From assembly GCA_016218765.1 (NCBI GenBank), contig JACRCZ010000077.1, positions 1 through 60,999 on the forward strand: DNA of 60,999 nucleotides, in the 5' to 3' direction. Below are positions 24,048 to 32,165 of this stretch, piece by piece (within the stretch, counting starts at the first letter, position 1; every line of letters starts with the position of its first letter). The notes under the pieces were generated by a model. The model was given only the letters and a program-made list of their open reading frames with translations. It had not been told where the DNA came from and did no database searches. The translations under genes and the position numbers were made by a program. This DNA is from Deltaproteobacteria bacterium. Its GTDB lineage: Bacteria > Myxococcota_A > Polyangia > DRWM01 > JAAZOP01.

Positions 24048-25531
24048 CACGCAAGGCCGGCATCGTTCCCACCCAGCGGACCATCCTGCTCGTCGATGAC
24101 AGCCCCGACTACTCCGAGGCCTCCCGCCGCCTGCTGGAACGCGAAGGCCACACCGTCCTGTGCTGCAACGACGGCGCCGAGGCCATCGAAGTCCTCCGCT
24201 CCCACGAGATCGACCTCGTCCTCCTCGACTACTTCATGCCCGGCATGACCGGCGAGGAAGCCGTCGCCCGCATGCGCGAGTTCAACCCGCACGTCCAGGT
24301 CATCCTCCAGACCGCCTACGCCGGCGAAAAACCCCCGCGCGACATGCTCCGCCGCCTCGATATCCAGGGCTACCACGACAAGAGCGAAGGCCCGGAGAAG
24401 ATGCTCCTGTGGGTCGACGTCGGCCTCAAGGCCGCCTACGCCGTCCAGCTCCTCCACAAGAGCCGCCAGGGCCTCCGCTACCTCCTCGACATCGCTCCCG
24501 ACCTCCACAAGTTCCAGCCCCTCGACGACCTCCTCCAGGGCGTCCTGTGGCAGGTCGCAGGCCTCCTCGGCGTCACCAGCAGCTTCATCGCCGAAATCCC
24601 CGCCTCCCTGCCGCCCCCGAGCTCCGCCCGCGCCGAAGGCTTCGTCGCCATCGTCGAAGGCGAAACCGACCTCGTCGTCCGCGCCAGCACCGGCCGCTTC
24701 ACCACCCGCTCCCGCGTCGAACAGTGCCTCCCCGCCCCATCCCTCGACGCCGTCCGCCGCGCCATGGGCGACGGCCGCATCCTCGTCGACGGCCCGTCCA
24801 CCATCGTCCCCCTCCGCGCCGGCGAAACCACGATCGGCGTCATCTTCCTCGACCAGCGCGTCGTCCTCGACCAGCACGTCGAGCTCGTCGGCATCTTCGC
24901 CAACCAGGCCGCCCTCGCCGTCCAGAACGCACGCCTCTACGCCCTCGCCACCATGGACGGCCTCACCGGCGTCTACGTCCGCCACTTCCTCGAACAGTCC
25001 CTCGTCCGCGACCTCCGCCTCGCCTTCCGCGCCCGCCTCCCCCTCGCCCTCCTCGTCGTGGACCTCGACGACCTGAAACGCATCAACGACGCCGCAGGCC
25101 ACGGCGCCGGCGACGCCGCCCTCCGCCGCACCGGCCGCGTCCTGCGCGAGACCATCCGCGGCAGCGACATGGCAGGCCGCTTCGGCGGCGACGAGTTCGT
25201 CCTCGTCCTCGGCCAGACCGATCTCGACGGCGCCCAACAGGTCGCCCAGCGCATCCTCCAGCTCGTCGGCCAAAGCTCCGTCAGCGGCCCGCAAGGCGAC
25301 ATCCCCCTGCGCTGCAGCATGGGCGGCACCGTCGTCCGACCCCACGAGTTCGCCCTGGACACCCTGCCCCGCCCCCTGCCCCACCAGTACTTCCACCGCA
25401 CCTCCAGGCGCCTCCTCGCCTCCGCCGACCAGGCACTCTACTGCGCGAAAAACGCCGGCGGCCACCGCTACTGCCCCGGCCAACCCGTCGATTGGGAACC
25501 GCTCGGGGAAGAAGAACCCGCCGGAGCCTGA
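24044..25531 (+). CDS. response regulator with GAF and diguanylate cyclase domains
   Basis: A 495-residue output protein: receiver (~10-130; ILLVDDSPDYSEA, phospho-Asp in LVLLDYFMPGMTGEE, LQTAYAG, Lys in YHDKSEG), GAF-like middle (~170-300), then GGDEF (~310-475). The catalytic signature FGGDEFVL is intact, preceded by DGLTGVYVRHFLEQ and DLDDLKRINDAAGH. It should make cyclic-di-GMP when phosphorylated by the upstream kinase. No EAL domain and no clear RxxD inhibitory site was seen. It is coupled to the kinase by ATGA. Confidence 0.88.
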   Translation: MTRKAGIVPTQRTILLVDDSPDYSEASRRLLEREGHTVLCCNDGAEAIEVLRSHEIDLVLLDYFMPGMTGEEAVARMREFNPHVQVILQTAYAGEKPPRDMLRRLDIQGYHDKSEGPEKMLLWVDVGLKAAYAVQLLHKSRQGLRYLLDIAPDLHKFQPLDDLLQGVLWQVAGLLGVTSSFIAEIPASLPPPSSARAEGFVAIVEGETDLVVRASTGRFTTRSRVEQCLPAPSLDAVRRAMGDGRILVDGPSTIVPLRAGETTIGVIFLDQRVVLDQHVELVGIFANQAALAVQNARLYALATMDGLTGVYVRHFLEQSLVRDLRLAFRARLPLALLVVDLDDLKRINDAAGHGAGDAALRRTGRVLRETIRGSDMAGRFGGDEFVLVLGQTDLDGAQQVAQRILQLVGQSSVSGPQGDIPLRCSMGGTVVRPHEFALDTLPRPLPHQYFHRTSRRLLASADQALYCAKNAGGHRYCPGQPVDWEPLGEEEPAGA

Positions 25532-25538
25532 TCCCGGC

Positions 25539-26315
25539 ATGACCACCAGGCTCGCCGCACTCCTGCTCACCGGCCTGCTCGCCCCGGCACCGGCCCACGC
25601 CCAGTCCCCGGACCGCCAATCCTCCGTCTCCCCAGCCGCAGCCGAAGGAACCGTCGACCTCCGACGGCCGGGCCCCGCCACCGGCCGCGGATGGTGGCGC
25701 GGAATGGTCAGCGTCGGCACCGTCCTCAACCTCGCGGGCTGGGACGGTACCCGCGTCGAGCTCCAGGACGCCGCGAACACCACACCCCTCACCCGCACCT
25801 TCGACGGGGAAAGCGGCTTCGCCAGCGGCGCCTACGCCGCGGGCTACGCCGCCCTCGACGGCCACTTCCAGCTCGGCGGCTTCGTCTACTTCGTCGGCAT
25901 CGGCGTCTCCGCCGCACGCTCCGACGACGGCGGCGAGTTCTACCGCGCCCAGAACGTCGTGGGCCTCGGACTCTCCGCCAAGGGCGGCGGCCGCATCCAC
26001 CGCGTCATCTGGCTCGGCGCCGCCCTCGACCTCGGCCTCGCCGTCGTCCTGCCCCGCAACACCGCCCTCTCCGACAGCGGCGGCCACCTCGCACTGGACG
26101 ACTGGTACGGCCTGTTCCTCTTCCCCAGACTGCACACCGACATCCTCGCCGGCGGCGCCCGCGACGCCGGCATCGGCTTCTTCGGCGACCTGGGCCCGAT
26201 GCTCCTCCCCGTCGCCCAGGGCGCCGGCCGCAGCCGCGACGGCTCCACCAACCTCGCCTTCTCCACCTGGGCCGTCTGCCTCCAGCTCGTCCTCGGCTTC
26301 TCCTTCGGGATGTGA
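25539..26315 (+). CDS. exported hypothetical protein, probable outer-membrane barrel
   Basis: A 258-residue protein with a clear signal peptide (MTTRLAALLLTGLLAPAPAHAQ, cleavage after AHA). The body alternates Gly/aromatic strands (MVSVGTVLNLAGWDG, HFQLGGFVYFVGIGVSAARS, LQLVLGFSFGM at the end), suggesting a small barrel. No family recognised. It starts 7 bp after the diguanylate cyclase gene and is probably co-transcribed. Confidence 0.6.
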   Translation: MTTRLAALLLTGLLAPAPAHAQSPDRQSSVSPAAAEGTVDLRRPGPATGRGWWRGMVSVGTVLNLAGWDGTRVELQDAANTTPLTRTFDGESGFASGAYAAGYAALDGHFQLGGFVYFVGIGVSAARSDDGGEFYRAQNVVGLGLSAKGGGRIHRVIWLGAALDLGLAVVLPRNTALSDSGGHLALDDWYGLFLFPRLHTDILAGGARDAGIGFFGDLGPMLLPVAQGAGRSRDGSTNLAFSTWAVCLQLVLGFSFGM

Positions 26316-26317
26316 GC

Positions 26318-26346
26318 TTGCAGTCAACCGCGTAAGCCGTTATACG
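26318..26346 (+). promoter_or_regulatory. sigma70-like promoter of the arsenite exporter
   Basis: TTGCAG (26318-26323), 17-bp spacer, TATACG (26341-26346), about 30 nt before the first start codon at 26378. No ArsR-type operator or arsR gene is visible. Confidence 0.55.
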
Positions 26347-26377
26347 ACACGCAACCGCGAAGGGGAGGGAGGACGCG

Positions 26378-27544
26378 ATGCGGGACGTGCGCCACGCCAG
26401 AACCCCGACGCCGCGCACCGGAAGGAACACCACGATGAGCGACGCCAACCCCGGCGTGGCGGGTAGACTGTCCTTCCTCGATCGCTACCTCACGCTCTGG
26501 ATCTTCCTCGCCATGGGCCTCGGCGTCGGCGCCGGCTGGGCCTTCCCAGGCATCGTCCCGCTCCTGAACCGCTTCAGCGTCGGCACGACCTCCATCCCCA
26601 TCGCCGTCGGCCTCATCCTCATGATGTTCCCGCCCCTGGCCAAGGTGCGCTACGAGGACATGGGCCCCGTCTTCCGCAACACCAAGGTGCTCGGCCTGTC
26701 CCTCGTCCAGAACTGGATCGTCGGCCCGATCCTCATGTTCGGCCTGGCCGTCCTCTTCCTGCACGACAAGCCCGAGTACATGGTCGGCCTGATCATGATC
26801 GGCCTCGCCCGCTGCATCGCCATGGTCATCGTCTGGAACGATCTCGCCAAGGGCGACGCCGAATACTGCGCCGGCCTGGTCGCCTTCAACTCCATCTTCC
26901 AGGTGTTCCTCTACTCGGTCTACGCCTACGTCTTCATCACCGTCGTCCCCACCTGGTTCGGCCTCCAGGGCGTGAAGGTCGACATCACCATCGGCGAGAT
27001 CGCACAGAGCGTGTTCATCTACCTCGGCATCCCGTTCCTCGCCGGCGTCATCACCCGCTTCTCGCTGATCAAGCTCAAGAGCAAGGAGTGGTACCACACC
27101 AGGTTCATCCCGAAGATCAGCCCGATCACGCTCCTCGCCCTGCTCTTCACGATCGTCGTCATGTTCTCGCTCAAGGGCGAGAAGATCGTCGAGCTGCCTT
27201 TGGACGTGGTGCGCATCGCGATCCCCCTGCTCGTCTACTTCGTCCTGATGTTCTTCCTCTCCTTCTTCATGTCCAAGCGCGTCGGCGCCACCTACGGCCA
27301 GGCCACCACGCTGTCCTTCACCGCCGCCTCGAACAACTTCGAGCTGGCCATCGCCGTGGTCGTCGGCACCAGCGCCCTCGGCATCAACCACGGCGCCGCT
27401 TTCGCCGCCGTCATCGGACCGCTCGTCGAGGTCCCGGCCCTCATCGGCCTGGTCAACGTCGCCCTCTGGCTCCGCCGCAAGTACTACCCCGAGGACCCCG
27501 CCGTGCTGAAGTCGGTGCAGTCGTGCGCCGGGGAGGCCGGATAG
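26378..27544 (+). CDS. acr3: ACR3-family arsenite efflux transporter
   Basis: A 388-residue inner-membrane protein with ten predicted helices, exporting arsenite by proton antiport. ACR3 signatures: [20 protein letters not shown] at the N-terminus, [51 protein letters not shown] with the conserved Cys, and [22 protein letters not shown] 26378 has GGGAGGACGCG; a second in-frame ATG at 26435 also has a purine-rich site and would remove 19 non-conserved residues, so either may be used. Followed by a broken gene rather than arsC/arsR. Confidence 0.93.
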   Translation: MRDVRHARTPTPRTGRNTTMSDANPGVAGRLSFLDRYLTLWIFLAMGLGVGAGWAFPGIVPLLNRFSVGTTSIPIAVGLILMMFPPLAKVRYEDMGPVFRNTKVLGLSLVQNWIVGPILMFGLAVLFLHDKPEYMVGLIMIGLARCIAMVIVWNDLAKGDAEYCAGLVAFNSIFQVFLYSVYAYVFITVVPTWFGLQGVKVDITIGEIAQSVFIYLGIPFLAGVITRFSLIKLKSKEWYHTRFIPKISPITLLALLFTIVVMFSLKGEKIVELPLDVVRIAIPLLVYFVLMFFLSFFMSKRVGATYGQATTLSFTAASNNFELAIAVVVGTSALGINHGAAFAAVIGPLVEVPALIGLVNVALWLRRKYYPEDPAVLKSVQSCAGEAG

Positions 27545-27577
27545 CCGGGACCGGGGTCGCCCCCAACGGACGCCGAC

Positions 27578-27843
27578 ATGAAGGAACTCACCAGACTCGG
27601 GCTGATCGTCGCCGCCGTGGCCGCGGCCTGGGCCATGCCCGTCGGCGAGCCCCGCGTCCAGGGCGCCATCCTCGAAGCCTTCGCCATGCTCCACGAGTAC
27701 GCCCGGGACCACATCCTGCTCTCCAGGCGTTCTTCGCCCTCCCCGCAATCTACTTCCTCGACCCCTCGGGCGCCCTCCTGAACCTGCTCCAGGGCGAGGT
27801 CACCCCCGCCCAGATCCGCCCCATCCTGTTCCCCGACTCGTGA
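27578..27843 (+). pseudogene. fused remnant: permease N-terminus joined to a thioredoxin-like C-terminus
   Basis: In one frame (27578 to about 27725) the sequence reads MKELTRLGLIVAAVAAAWAM ... AMLHEYARDHILL, the start of a DUF318-type permease often found beside acr3. It then runs out of register. From about 27725 another frame gives QAFFALPAIYFLDPSGALLN LLQGEVTPAQIRPIL to a stop at 27843, which looks like the C-terminal part of a thioredoxin-fold protein. The simplest reading is a deletion of about 1 kb that joined two neighbouring genes. Family readings rest on short segments. Confidence 0.5.
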
Positions 27844-27881
27844 TCCCCTTCCCCTTGCCGCTCCTGGCCGACCCTTCCCCT

Positions 27882-27960
27882 GCCCTCTCAGCGTTCCTCT
27901 CCGCGCCCTCAGCGTCTCAGCGGTCAGTCGGTCGCCCTCCGCGCCCTCCCCCCCCCCTCT
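27882..27960. repeat. dispersed low-complexity repeat 'ctcagcg/ctctgcg'
   Basis: Runs of ctctcagcgttcctctc, then cgccctcagcgtctcagcgg. The same family occurs at 40449-40590 and 49477-49567, always between genes. Confidence 0.7.
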
Positions 27961-28084
27961 GCCCCCAGCGCCGCGGGGCCGCCTTGCACACGCCCATCCC
28001 GTGTCGTAGTAGATGTCGCAAAGGGTCTTGCATGTTGCCGCTCCTTCGCCTCCCCTCCCTCTCCGTTCTCCTCCCCCTCCTCGA

Positions 28085-28396
28085 ATGAGCCGCCCCGCCC
28101 TGCTGCTGCTCGCACTGTTAGCCGCGCCCGCGTGCTCCACCTGGGCGGAGATCCACGGACCGACCGTCGGCGTGGCGCTCGAGATCACCGAGGACCTCGA
28201 AGTCTCCCCCCGCCTCCAGATTGGCTACGACTACGACACGTGGACCGGGATGGCCGCAGGCTACGGCGGCGGCGGCGGCCTCGCCGTGTCGCTGCTCGAG
28301 GCCCGTGTCGAGCTGTATGGCGAGATCCGCGGCACGGGCTTCCCCCTGCCCTGGTTCCGCTACGGCGGCGTCGCACCGGGGCCGGTCGTGGAGTAG
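28085..28396 (+). CDS. small lipoprotein
   Basis: A 103-residue protein with a lipoprotein signal MSRPALLLLALLAAPAC (lipobox AAPAC), then a beta-rich stretch (LEITEDLEVSPRLQIGYDYD, GGGGGLAVSLLEARVELYGE). No family recognised. There is no clear ribosome site in the pyrimidine-rich upstream region. Confidence 0.5.
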   Translation: MSRPALLLLALLAAPACSTWAEIHGPTVGVALEITEDLEVSPRLQIGYDYDTWTGMAAGYGGGGGLAVSLLEARVELYGEIRGTGFPLPWFRYGGVAPGPVVE

Positions 28397-28501
28397 GAGG
28401 CGAGGGGTACGCGACGCCGACGGACTCCGGCAGCCTGTCAGCCGCGTCGTGACCGAGTGTCAGATCCCCGCAGGTGGTCCCGCACCCGCGGGGCGCCGAT
28501 C

Positions 28502-29716
28502 TCAAACGACGTGCTGCAGGCTCGACCCGGCGAACTCGAAGAACAAACGCTCGACCGCGACCTTGTGGACATAGGCGGACAGCGACGGCCCGCGGACCCT
28601 GCCGAAACCCGCGTACGTCGACTCCATGCGCAGGGCTCGACCCCCGCCCACGTGAACCAGGTGCCGCGCACGCCCGTCGTAGCGCGCGCCCGACGGGCGG
28701 CCGTCCAGCTCCGCCAGTACCTGCTCCACCACGACCGCCGCCTGGAAGTGCGCGGCGCTGCCGAGCTTCGGAGCCGGCAGACGGGCGGCATCGCCCAGGG
28801 CGAAAACCCCGGCCGCGCCGCGCGCGCGCAGGGTCCGTGGGTCGACCGCCACCCATCCGGCGGAGTCCACCAGGGACGAGCCGGCCAGGAAGGGAGCGCC
28901 CCGGTGCGGCGGTACCAGCACGAGCAGGTCGAACGGCTGCTCCGCCCCGTCGGCGGCGTGCAGCGAGCGGGCCCGGGGATCCATGGACGCGATCGACCAC
29001 GGTGCGCGGACACACGCGCCGGCTTCCAGTAGGAGCCGTTCGAGCTCCTCGCCCAGGGGCCCCAACGTCGCGAAGAGCGGTTCGGGAAGCAGCACGTGCA
29101 GCCGGGTCTTCCCCCGCAGTCGCCGCGAACGGAGCCATCCATCCAGCAGCAGCGCGAACTCCGGAACCGCGTACGGACAGCGGTAGATCTCGGCGGCTGC
29201 GCCCACGACGAGGTCACCGCCGGCGAAGTCCTCGAGACGCTCCCGCAGCCGCTCGGCCGCGTTGTGGCAGTGGAAGTTGTGGGCCGCCTCGCGAAATCCC
29301 GGCAGCGAACGCTTGTCGAGGCGTGCGCCGGTGGCCAGGACGAGAGCATCGTATGGCAGGGCCGTGCCCGCCCGGAGGTGGACGACTCGACCGTCCAGGT
29401 CGATCCCGGCGGCGTGGTCCACAACCAGGCGGATGCCGCCTCGCAACAGCCGCCCGGTCGCACGCGCGCGCTCCAGGCGTACGGCGAACGGAATGTGGAG
29501 ATGGGTCGGCTGGTTCACCACGTCGCCGTGCGAGTCCACCAGCGTGACGTCGAGGTTGGCGCGGCGACGGCGCAACGCGTTCGCGACGGTCGTCCCGGAC
29601 ACGCCGCCGCCCAGGACCACCACCCGCCGCCGGGACCCACGGTACCCCACCATCGCGGCTCGCGCGGCGCACGCTCCCCCCGGGCAATCGGCCGCACCGG
29701 GACGTCCAACGCTCAT
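28502..29716 (-). CDS. FAD-dependent oxidoreductase (SQR / flavocytochrome c-like)
   Basis: A 404-residue pyridine-nucleotide-disulphide-type flavoprotein. FAD site: VVVLGGGVSGTTVANALRRR near residue 32; second nucleotide region near LVVGAAAEIYRCPYAVPEFA; flavin-binding end VFALGDAARLPAPKLGSAAH. The YRCPYAVPE Cys matches the position of a redox Cys in sulfide:quinone oxidoreductase and flavocytochrome c, but a full set of three Cys is not evident. The first ~25 residues are Cys/Ala-rich without a clear Tat motif. Last gene of the molybdoenzyme operon, overlapping the polyferredoxin gene by ATGA. Electron donor or acceptor is unknown. Confidence 0.8.
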   Translation of the reverse strand: MSVGRPGAADCPGGACAARAAMVGYRGSRRRVVVLGGGVSGTTVANALRRRRANLDVTLVDSHGDVVNQPTHLHIPFAVRLERARATGRLLRGGIRLVVDHAAGIDLDGRVVHLRAGTALPYDALVLATGARLDKRSLPGFREAAHNFHCHNAAERLRERLEDFAGGDLVVGAAAEIYRCPYAVPEFALLLDGWLRSRRLRGKTRLHVLLPEPLFATLGPLGEELERLLLEAGACVRAPWSIASMDPRARSLHAADGAEQPFDLLVLVPPHRGAPFLAGSSLVDSAGWVAVDPRTLRARGAAGVFALGDAARLPAPKLGSAAHFQAAVVVEQVLAELDGRPSGARYDGRARHLVHVGGGRALRMESTYAGFGRVRGPSLSAYVHKVAVERLFFEFAGSSLQHVV

Positions 29717-30840
29717 CGCGCGGGAACCCCGGAGGAACGCAGGCGCGTGGCAAGGTGGTAGACCGGGGCGACGCAGGATTCGCAGACGTCCGGGCCGGCC
29801 GGAGCGATGGGGCGACCGCAGGTCCGACACGTCCGGCCGCCCGGGCGCACGCGCGCCACGACGGGCGGGTTCAGCAACTCCCAGGGAAGGGCCGCGCGCA
29901 CGCGCGCCGCCTCGGCACGGCACGCGGCGGCGCAGGCGCCGCAGGCCGTGCAAAGGTCCTGGTCCAGCAGCAGGTCGCCGGATCGCGAGGCGTCGGCGGC
30001 GCGGCGGATGGCCCCGGTCGGACACACCGCCGCACAAACCGGACATCCATGGCAGCGCGCGGGATCGATGTCCACGCGACCGAACGGCCATTCGACAGCC
30101 GGCGCGATCCGCCGCGCCGCCACGCCCCCGCCGCTGCGCAACAGGGCCAGCAGCGCGCGACGCGGCGCCTCCGGCGCTGCCGGCAAAACGGTCGCCGGCG
30201 GGACGGGGCGGCAGATCTCACGTGAAACCGCATGCGGCGTCGCGAAGAACCGGCGCAGGAACCCGCGACGCTCGCGGTCGACCGGAGTGGCGCCGGACCG
30301 CGCGCAGCGCCAGTCGAAGCGCAACTCGTGTCCCGCCAGCTTCCCGAGCGTCACGGTCAGCTCGAGCGTGGCGGCGAAGCGGGTCATGGCGACCCGGCGG
30401 TCGCAGCCAAGGCAAGTGCCCGACTGGAGCACGAAGCGGGCGACGCCGAGCGCGGCGGCTTCGAGCCACGTGCCGGGCCCCAACCGCGCGAGACACGGCA
30501 CCCGATACGGGGTAGGGAAGTCCGTGGCGCCGCAGGCAATCACGGGGGCAAGGTCGGGCGCGGTCGCCAGCCCGCGGCCGAAGGCGGCCGGATCGAACTC
30601 CGCCAGCCGCAAAGCGTCGCTCGGGCAGGCAGCAACGCACGCCCCGCACCCGGAGCATCGTGAGAGCAAGGGGACCGGACCGGGGTCGAGCGCCAGGGCC
30701 TCCGCGGGACACGCGGCGCGGCAGCGGTCGCACGTCGCGTGCGACCAGCGGACGCGGGTGCAGCGCCCGTCCAGACATCTCGGACCGGCCGGGACGAAGG
30801 AGTCGTCGGCCCTGGCCGGTGCGGTGGCGCCGTCGCTCAC
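29713..30840 (-). CDS. multi-cluster ferredoxin (polyferredoxin-like)
   Basis: A 375-residue soluble Fe-S protein. Cys groups in order: CDRCRAACPAEAL (~40), CSGCGACVAACPSDAL (~65), CLGCDRRV (~140), CHGCPVCAAVCPTGAI (~260), CTACGACAAACRAEA (~295), and a closing zinc-ribbon-like CRTCGRP...DVCESC (~340). At least four [4Fe-4S] clusters are likely. GTG 30840 overlaps the TorD stop (GTGA) and its own stop overlaps the FAD gene (ATGA). No export signal, so it may act in the cytoplasm, for instance in maturation or in feeding the flavoprotein (inference). Confidence 0.8.
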   Translation of the reverse strand: MSDGATAPARADDSFVPAGPRCLDGRCTRVRWSHATCDRCRAACPAEALALDPGPVPLLSRCSGCGACVAACPSDALRLAEFDPAAFGRGLATAPDLAPVIACGATDFPTPYRVPCLARLGPGTWLEAAALGVARFVLQSGTCLGCDRRVAMTRFAATLELTVTLGKLAGHELRFDWRCARSGATPVDRERRGFLRRFFATPHAVSREICRPVPPATVLPAAPEAPRRALLALLRSGGGVAARRIAPAVEWPFGRVDIDPARCHGCPVCAAVCPTGAIRRAADASRSGDLLLDQDLCTACGACAAACRAEAARVRAALPWELLNPPVVARVRPGGRTCRTCGRPIAPAGPDVCESCVAPVYHLATRLRSSGVPAR

Positions 30841-31586
30841 GACCGGCAGTCTCCACCCGACGGCGGGTGCCGCTCCAGCGCGGGCCGCGAGGGAACCTGC
30901 GATGCGCCGACGGCCAGACTGGATGCGGCGGCGCTCATCCCGGTCGCGCAGCGCGCGGCATCCGCGGCAACCAGCGCGGCGGCAAGACGTGCGAGAGCCG
31001 GGAAAACCGCCGAGCGGGCGTTCTCCGCGATGCACTCGACCAGCGCCGGAAGCCACCGCGCGGGATGAGCCGCCGCGAAAACGGCGGCAGCCTCCACCGC
31101 CGATGCCTGACCGCCCGCCGCCCGACCGTGCAGCTCCCCGAGAAACGCCAGCTCGCAAGCGATGTGATCCGGAAGCTCGCGGGCTTCCACCCGGAACCCG
31201 GCACGCTCGTAGCACCGGCGTACGGCGTCGGTGGACGGGCCGCCCAGCAGCCCGCGGACCGGACGGCCGGCCACGTCCCGCTCGTCGCAATACACGGACT
31301 CGAAGGGCGTCACGTAGCGCGACGTCGGCACGGCCAGGAGGTCGAAGAACTCCTGCCGGAGCGCGACCGGATCGACCGGCAACCGCCCCAGCTCGCGCAA
31401 CCGCTCCGCGACCGCGACGCCCAGTAACGCCTCGGCCGCATCCGCCGTTCCGGGATCGACCAGCGGCGCGAGAAGCTCCGGCGCGGGCGGCGCCACGAAC
31501 GCCCCGGCCAACAGCCGGTATAGTCCCGCGCCGAGCTCGCGGGCCGAGTCGACAAGGGCGGCAGCGGAGTCCGAAGCCGCACTCAT
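30837..31586 (-). CDS. TorD/DmsD-family molybdoenzyme chaperone
   Basis: A 249-residue helical protein of the redox-enzyme maturation group that binds the Tat signal of a molybdoenzyme until the cofactor is inserted. Signature: YVTPFESVYCDERDV near residue 95 and ELPDHIACELAFLGELHG near residue 140 (the PDH-ELxFL motif). The C-terminal ~30 residues are unusual and Ser/Pro-rich. It lies 4 bp after the Fe-S subunit gene. The obvious client is the 996-residue oxidoreductase upstream. Confidence 0.85.
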   Translation of the reverse strand: MSAASDSAAALVDSARELGAGLYRLLAGAFVAPPAPELLAPLVDPGTADAAEALLGVAVAERLRELGRLPVDPVALRQEFFDLLAVPTSRYVTPFESVYCDERDVAGRPVRGLLGGPSTDAVRRCYERAGFRVEARELPDHIACELAFLGELHGRAAGGQASAVEAAAVFAAAHPARWLPALVECIAENARSAVFPALARLAAALVAADAARCATGMSAAASSLAVGASQVPSRPALERHPPSGGDCRS

Positions 31587-31590
31587 GACG

Positions 31591-32148
31591 TCACGGGAAG
31601 CGGATCGACGGGACGGTCAGGCTCGGATCGGCAAAGCCGGCCGGCGGCGTTCCCGTGCCCCCGGTGAAGTCCGCCGTGTAGTCCAGCGCTCGCGCCGGAC
31701 ACGACGTGGCGCAGGCCGGCGCAAGGCCCACCGCCTGCCGGTGGGCGCAGCCGCTGCACTTCTCCACCTTGCCGCTCGCCTCGTTGAACTGCGGCGCGCC
31801 GTACGGACACGTCCACTCGCAGTACCGGCAGCCGATGCAGGCGGCGTCATCGATGCGCACGATGCCGGTCGCGGCGTCCTTCGTGATCGCTCCGACCGGA
31901 CACGCCGGCATGCAGGCGGGGCTGGCGCAGTGGTTGCACGACATGGTCACGAACGTGCGCGTCGGCGCCGGATAGGCGCCGCCGTCCACCGTGTAGACCA
32001 TGCGGTAGTTCACCGCCACCGCCTTGCCGTAGCGCACCGTCATCGGGCTCTGCACCGGCGGCGTGTTCATCTCCGCCTTGCAGGCGACGGCGCACGCGTT
32101 GCAACCGACGCAGCGCCGGAGGTCCAGGTTCCATCCAAATTGCGGCAT
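31591..32148 (-). CDS. four-cluster Fe-S subunit of the molybdoenzyme
   Basis: A 185-residue DmsB/PhsB/TtrB-type electron-transfer subunit. Four Cys groups are complete: CVGCNACAVACKAE, CNHCASPACMPACPVGAI, CIGCRYCEWTCPYGAP, and CSGCAHRQAV...PACATSCPARAL. No signal peptide, so it probably leaves the cell with the Tat-tagged catalytic subunit. Shorter than TtrB, lacking the C-terminal extension. 17 bp after the catalytic gene. Confidence 0.92.
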   Translation of the reverse strand: MPQFGWNLDLRRCVGCNACAVACKAEMNTPPVQSPMTVRYGKAVAVNYRMVYTVDGGAYPAPTRTFVTMSCNHCASPACMPACPVGAITKDAATGIVRIDDAACIGCRYCEWTCPYGAPQFNEASGKVEKCSGCAHRQAVGLAPACATSCPARALDYTADFTGGTGTPPAGFADPSLTVPSIRFP

Positions 32149-32165
32149 GGTGCCCTCCTCCCTCC

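Noticed and set aside
26378..28084. Complete ars resistance operon
   Set aside because: Only acr3 is intact; no arsR, arsC or arsM was found, and the next gene is broken.
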